Positions 9,559 through 12,486 of a stretch of 12,486 nucleotides of DNA are shown piece after piece (position 1 is the first letter of the stretch; the number at the start of each line of letters is the position of its first letter). Made by a program: the position numbers and the translations under genes. The notes below the pieces were generated by a model. It did not search any database and was not told where the DNA came from. It saw nothing but the letters and a program-made list of their open reading frames with translations. Source of the DNA: Hymenochaete sp. R1 (lineage: Eukaryota > Basidiomycota > Agaricomycetes > Hymenochaetales > Hymenochaetaceae); NCBI GenBank assembly GCA_019400425.1, contig JAFREE010000321.1:1-12486 (forward strand). Reading direction: 5' to 3'.

Positions 9559-11010
9559 TCACAACTGACTCCCATCCTTCTTTTCTTCTCCAACTCTCGC
9601 AGCCAGCACGACCTCTCCTTGCAACTCCTTGACAACCTGCACAAGGTGACGAACGCGTAAATTAATAAGTCGTTTTATAGACAAAGGGCGCTCACCTCTT
9701 GCCCCAGTTCTCGTACTCGCTGCTCGTCTTTCCCAATCAGACTCACGTATACGCCTTTCTGGAATAAAGGATACGACCCGACGCGCACGCCTTCTGCATT
9801 GACACACTTTTGGAGCGTAGTCAGATACGGGGCGATGTTCGATTCTGGCATCCTAGTAATATATTAGACGAAACCGAAAAGTAGAGTGCGATTCATGCGA
9901 CGTACTTCGTGAATATTTGATGTCGGAAGGGTCGTTCATTCGGAGGCGGGAGTGCGAGGTAGGGTGCAAGTCCGTTGAGGAGTTTTAGGAAGAGACTCGG
10001 AATGCCTGGGAAGATGCATAATTTGCCTTCCAATCTAACAACGGGCTAAGGAGATAATTAGGTCAAAACTATTATTGAAAAAGAAGTGATGAATGTAGAC
10101 AAAACTTACGACCCATAAGTCTCCACTGATGAAAATAGCTTCGGCGTTCGCGGAGAACAGAGCCATCCGTTCTCTGGCCGTCCGCTGTTCTTCCGTTTGT
10201 TTTTGCACATCGATACGGTGTTTCGACATTTCTGTCATTCGACGCAAGGTCTCTTCATGATGCACAAGTGGCTGATTAAAGGCGACCGCTAAGGATTGAT
10301 AGGTGATGTCTTTGGTATGATAAGAGCATCGTTGGTTAGATGCCATACTTCATTTCATCATGTGCCACGCACCGTCATGGGTTGGACCAATACCACCGGA
10401 GGTGATGACGAAATCATAGTTCTTCACCAGACGTCGACTGGCCTCTACGCTAAGAAACCCAGACAGAATTTAGCGTTTACCAGCACCCCAAGAGCACCAC
10501 TGACGTACATTTCATCCTCGTCATCTGCAATGACCTCAATGCGTTTCCTGCCGCAAGCCAGAGTCTCAGATGCCACGCATCATTCTCCCCGATAATCACG
10601 AAGTACTTGCAGTTCAATTCCATGCTCAAAGCAGAACTTAGCAAACGAGTTTGAGTTGGTGTCCTGCGTCTTGCCGTTCAAAATCTCGTCACTGGCATGC
10701 AGGGCTTATTCAGCGTCCAAAGCATATGACACAAGGCGATCCAAAATACACACCCAATGATTAGGCATGCTGCTGTCTTAATCCAGCTCCCATCTTTGGG
10801 TGCCGAAGGTATTGGAGTGACTTCGAAGTTGTACGTCTGAGTAAGCGCACTTTGCGATTTCTCGCCTGGGGCTGGTGTGGCTGAGGACATGTGTCGGCTG
10901 ATTGAAAGATTTTGTCTGCTCGCGTGAACAGGCTTCGTGATAGCTTGCAATTGCCTGTGAAGGTGTGTACGTCGTGAGAGCTGGTTGAGGCGAGTGAAAG
11001 TTGGGAGCAT
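9559..11010 (-). CDS. MoCF (MoaB/Mog/CinA-like) domain protein
   Basis: Eight exons in transcript order: 11010-10754, 10691-10611, 10547-10509, 10449-10373, 10309-10110, 10045-9906, 9852-9696, 9636-9559. They total 1029 nt, or 342 residues. The domain starts at [20 protein letters not shown] (about residues 80-98), then [17 protein letters not shown], then the nucleotide/pterin-binding loop [16 protein letters not shown] (142-157), then ISGDLWV and [10 protein letters not shown]. The C-terminal part resembles the extension in CinA and in the N-terminal domain of human FLAD1, so a nucleotide hydrolase or pterin-related role is possible but unproven. Intron 2 (10610-10548) begins with GCAAGT. 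The start is uncertain: ATG 11010 opens an Arg/His/Ser-rich, acid-poor leader that looks mitochondrial; ATG 11076 has the best context; ATG 10890 (MSSATP) would give a 302-residue protein without the leader. A TATATA element lies near 11181-11187. Confidence 0.9.
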
Positions 11011-11238
11011 GGAGTCTTCAAAGTGGACGGAAGCTGAGCTAAACTGGTCGCGTGCTGGTTGCGCGACCGCATCCATCCCCTCCACGCGCCACACCCACGA
11101 ATGCGCGCGTCGAATTGAAAGCGTATAAACATTGTCGAAAAATGAGACAATTTAGATGAAAGGATTGTTCTGCAGCTGTAATATATACACATGAGGGTGC
11201 CAGATGTCCGAAAGTTCGCAATAATGTTTCGAACGATA

Positions 11239-11733
11239 TTAGGAGTGGAATCTAATGAACTGCTTTGGTCTGCTGTCCCAATCTACCTCCGCCTTGAAAA
11301 CACTAGCTTCACACGAGAAATACCATTTGGCTTCCCTCGCCTCAGGCACGAGCTCCCTCCTAACCCTTTGCACCCGATTCAAGGTCATTCTCCTTTCATG
11401 CGATTTCTTCGGTGCCTCATGAGCGTGGATCGCCAAAACGTACGCACGCTCCTTCGTAGGAGAATCAGGATTCCACGCCAGCATAGGCCCAATACAATCA
11501 TATTCTCGTCGCAAATATTCCGTTACGCGATCCATTACACGCTCGGTTTCGTCTTCGCCGGGCCGTTCATCGGCAAAAATGTTCGCTCCGAAGGGAGAAT
11601 CATCTATGACGCTCGGAGGATCGAAGAATGAGAGGGAGTCGTTGATGCGTTTGATAACGTCGAAGTCAATTTCGATGCCATAGACCCAGTAGACTTTGGA
11701 TTTAGGGCGGCACATGAAGGTATAATAGGACAT
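11239..11733 (-). CDS. Hypothetical protein, unknown family
   Basis: An open frame of 164 residues from the ATG at 11733 (G at -3) to the stop at 11239. It is rich in charged and aromatic residues (CRPKSKVYWVYGIEID near the start, FDVIKRINDSLSFFDPP following) with no signal peptide or membrane span. I do not recognise the family. The frame may extend through an upstream exon. A good GT-AG intron (GTACGT to CTAG, 11819-11749) would join SYNYKPSSSAHQ in frame to PVYDYEMSYY. That upstream exon is open back to about 11969 but has no ATG of its own, so a further start exon would be needed. The ATG at 11733 is therefore a conservative start. Confidence 0.65.
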   Translation of the reverse strand: MSYYTFMCRPKSKVYWVYGIEIDFDVIKRINDSLSFFDPPSVIDDSPFGANIFADERPGEDETERVMDRVTEYLRREYDCIGPMLAWNPDSPTKERAYVLAIHAHEAPKKSHERRMTLNRVQRVRRELVPEAREAKWYFSCEASVFKAEVDWDSRPKQFIRFHS

Positions 11734-11819
11734 TTCGTAGTCGTAGACGGGCCTAGACGACAGGGTGCAAATAGATATTCGATTGAGAAGGATCTTGAAG
11801 TAAAGGACAAGACGTACTG

Positions 11820-12252
11820 ATGAGCACTCGATGAAGGCTTATAATTATACGAAGCAGAAGCAAAGGCTTCGTCGTTACTTATACAAGCCTGAGGCGCTTC
11901 ATGAGGTAAATGAGTGCATCGTGAGGCAATGACCTGCCGTCGAAGCGAGGTCCGAAGCTCCAACTTCACGATGCCTCGACGTGGTGTTCACAATAGTAAA
12001 AGATGTGAGAAATGAAATTGAGATGCCAGTTTTCATATCTCAGAGATCGCTTTATTTAGGCTGATCTCGCCTGCAAGAGCGGAAACTCTGGTTGGAGTGA
12101 AGCCGTGAATATCAAAAGGAAGCGATGTCAGATTTGGAAGTGGAACGTACACGTGATGATATCCGACGTGTACGCGTCGGCCAAGCTACTTCTCATACAA
12201 ATGAAATAATAATAATAACACATATACTCTCGGGAATGGGAAGACAGAGCTT
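11820..12252. other. Upstream region of the unknown gene, with no complete gene
   Basis: About 430 bp between the possible upstream exon of the gene ending at 11239 and the basic-tail reading frame at the right edge. It contains an inverted repeat at 12146-12174 and a short AAT repeat (about 12205-12217). Part of 11820-11969 may be coding on the minus strand. Nothing else is recognised. Confidence 0.45.
12146..12174. repeat. 9-bp perfect inverted repeat with E-box
   Basis: CGTACACGT (12146-12154) and ACGTGTACG (12166-12174) are exact reverse complements separated by 11 bp, so the arm centres lie 20 bp apart, about two helical turns. A CACGTG E-box lies at 12150-12155. The right arm also sits in an overlapping near-palindrome of 18 bp (12163-12180, CCGACG...CGTCGG). 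It lies upstream of the minus-strand gene at 11239-11733 and just downstream of the gene at the right edge. A paired binding site for a dimeric regulator is possible but inferred. Confidence 0.6.
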
Positions 12253-12435
12253 CTATTTTCGCTTCTTTGTCGTCTTCCCCGCCACTGCCTTCCCAGACGT
12301 TGCTCGAGTGTTTTGCCCATCTGCAGCGACATTAACTGCATCGTTCAATGCACTGGCCGCCTTACGCTTCCCCCTCGTGGTCGATCTCCCTGAATCCCCG
12401 TCCCCATTTGGGCCGTCATTGCTAAAGTGTATCAT
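12253..12435 (-). CDS. Basic C-terminal tail, probable last exon of a gene off the right edge
   Basis: The frame ends at the stop at 12253 and encodes a Lys/Arg/Ala/Gly-rich tail with RGKRKAAS and the terminus KTTKKRK, which look like nuclear localisation signals. It could begin at the ATG at 12435 as a 60-residue peptide. More likely it is a terminal exon: a TTTAG acceptor at 12426-12422 would start the exon at 12421, with a GTACAT donor about 53 bp upstream, inside the window. No domain is visible, so the product cannot be named. Confidence 0.45.
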   Translation of the reverse strand: MIHFSNDGPNGDGDSGRSTTRGKRKAASALNDAVNVAADGQNTRATSGKAVAGKTTKKRK

Positions 12436-12486
12436 ACTTTTGTGGGTTAACCCAGCCGATATGTATCATGTACTCGGGGGTGATCG

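Noticed and set aside
9110..9568. Plus-strand frame of 152 residues crossing the RSE1 stop
   Set aside because: It overlaps the RSE1 C-terminus in another frame, then runs through 3' flank; a composition shadow.
10086..10135. GTGATGA followed by CTGA on the plus strand, resembling another box C/D RNA
   Set aside because: It is antisense to coding sequence of the MoCF gene, the boxes are too close together, and I see no rRNA complementarity next to the D-like box.
10548..10606. GT donor at 10606 as an alternative to the GC donor in the MoCF gene
   Set aside because: Joining to the same acceptor gives an immediate in-frame stop and loses KRIEV.
12153..12159. GTGATGA resembling a box C
   Set aside because: No CTGA within a normal distance downstream. 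The bases belong to the inverted repeat region.

Overview
The window looks like nuclear DNA of a filamentous basidiomycete, most likely an Agaricomycete. Its genes are packed closely and split by many 47-74 nt spliceosomal introns. One gene belongs to the FunK1 kinase family, which is expanded in mushrooms. The clearly recognisable proteins read as intact fungal orthologues once the introns are removed by eye. All gene models below were built by hand from reading frames, splice sites and remembered family motifs; no database search was run.

Layout. 1-991 (+): 3' part of a FunK1-type protein kinase. 992-1786: AT-rich intergenic DNA with no gene I can support. 1787-2746 (-): intronless gene of unknown function. 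3015-4781 (-): nine-exon DNA-3-methyladenine glycosylase (AlkA/Mag family), including a 21-nt microexon. 4782-5028: short promoter region shared with the divergent gene 5029-9281 (+), a ten-exon RSE1/SF3B3 gene for the U2 snRNP SF3b subunit. 7657-7733 (+): a box C/D snoRNA candidate inside the longest RSE1 intron. 9559-11010 (-): eight-exon MoCF (MoaB/Mog/CinA-like) domain protein, convergent with RSE1. 11239-11733 (-): unknown protein. 12253-12435 (-): basic C-terminal tail of a gene that probably continues past the right edge.

The most interesting signal is the snoRNA candidate. RSE1 intron 6 is 168 nt, while its other introns are 47-71 nt. It carries a perfect C box (GTGATGA) and D box (CTGA) 66 nt apart. 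Directly upstream of box D are 12 nt complementary to the conserved 18S rRNA sequence AGGAACAATTGG. By the box D plus five rule the target is the adenosine equal to yeast 18S A541, a known 2'-O-methylation site guided in yeast by snR41. A spliceosome gene would therefore host an rRNA-modification guide.

Other points are two GC-AG introns (one in RSE1), two introns that are multiples of three and free of stops, the glycosylase microexon, and a 9-bp perfect inverted repeat upstream of an unknown gene. The neighbours do not form one pathway; the region reads as conserved housekeeping genes flanked by lineage-specific ones.
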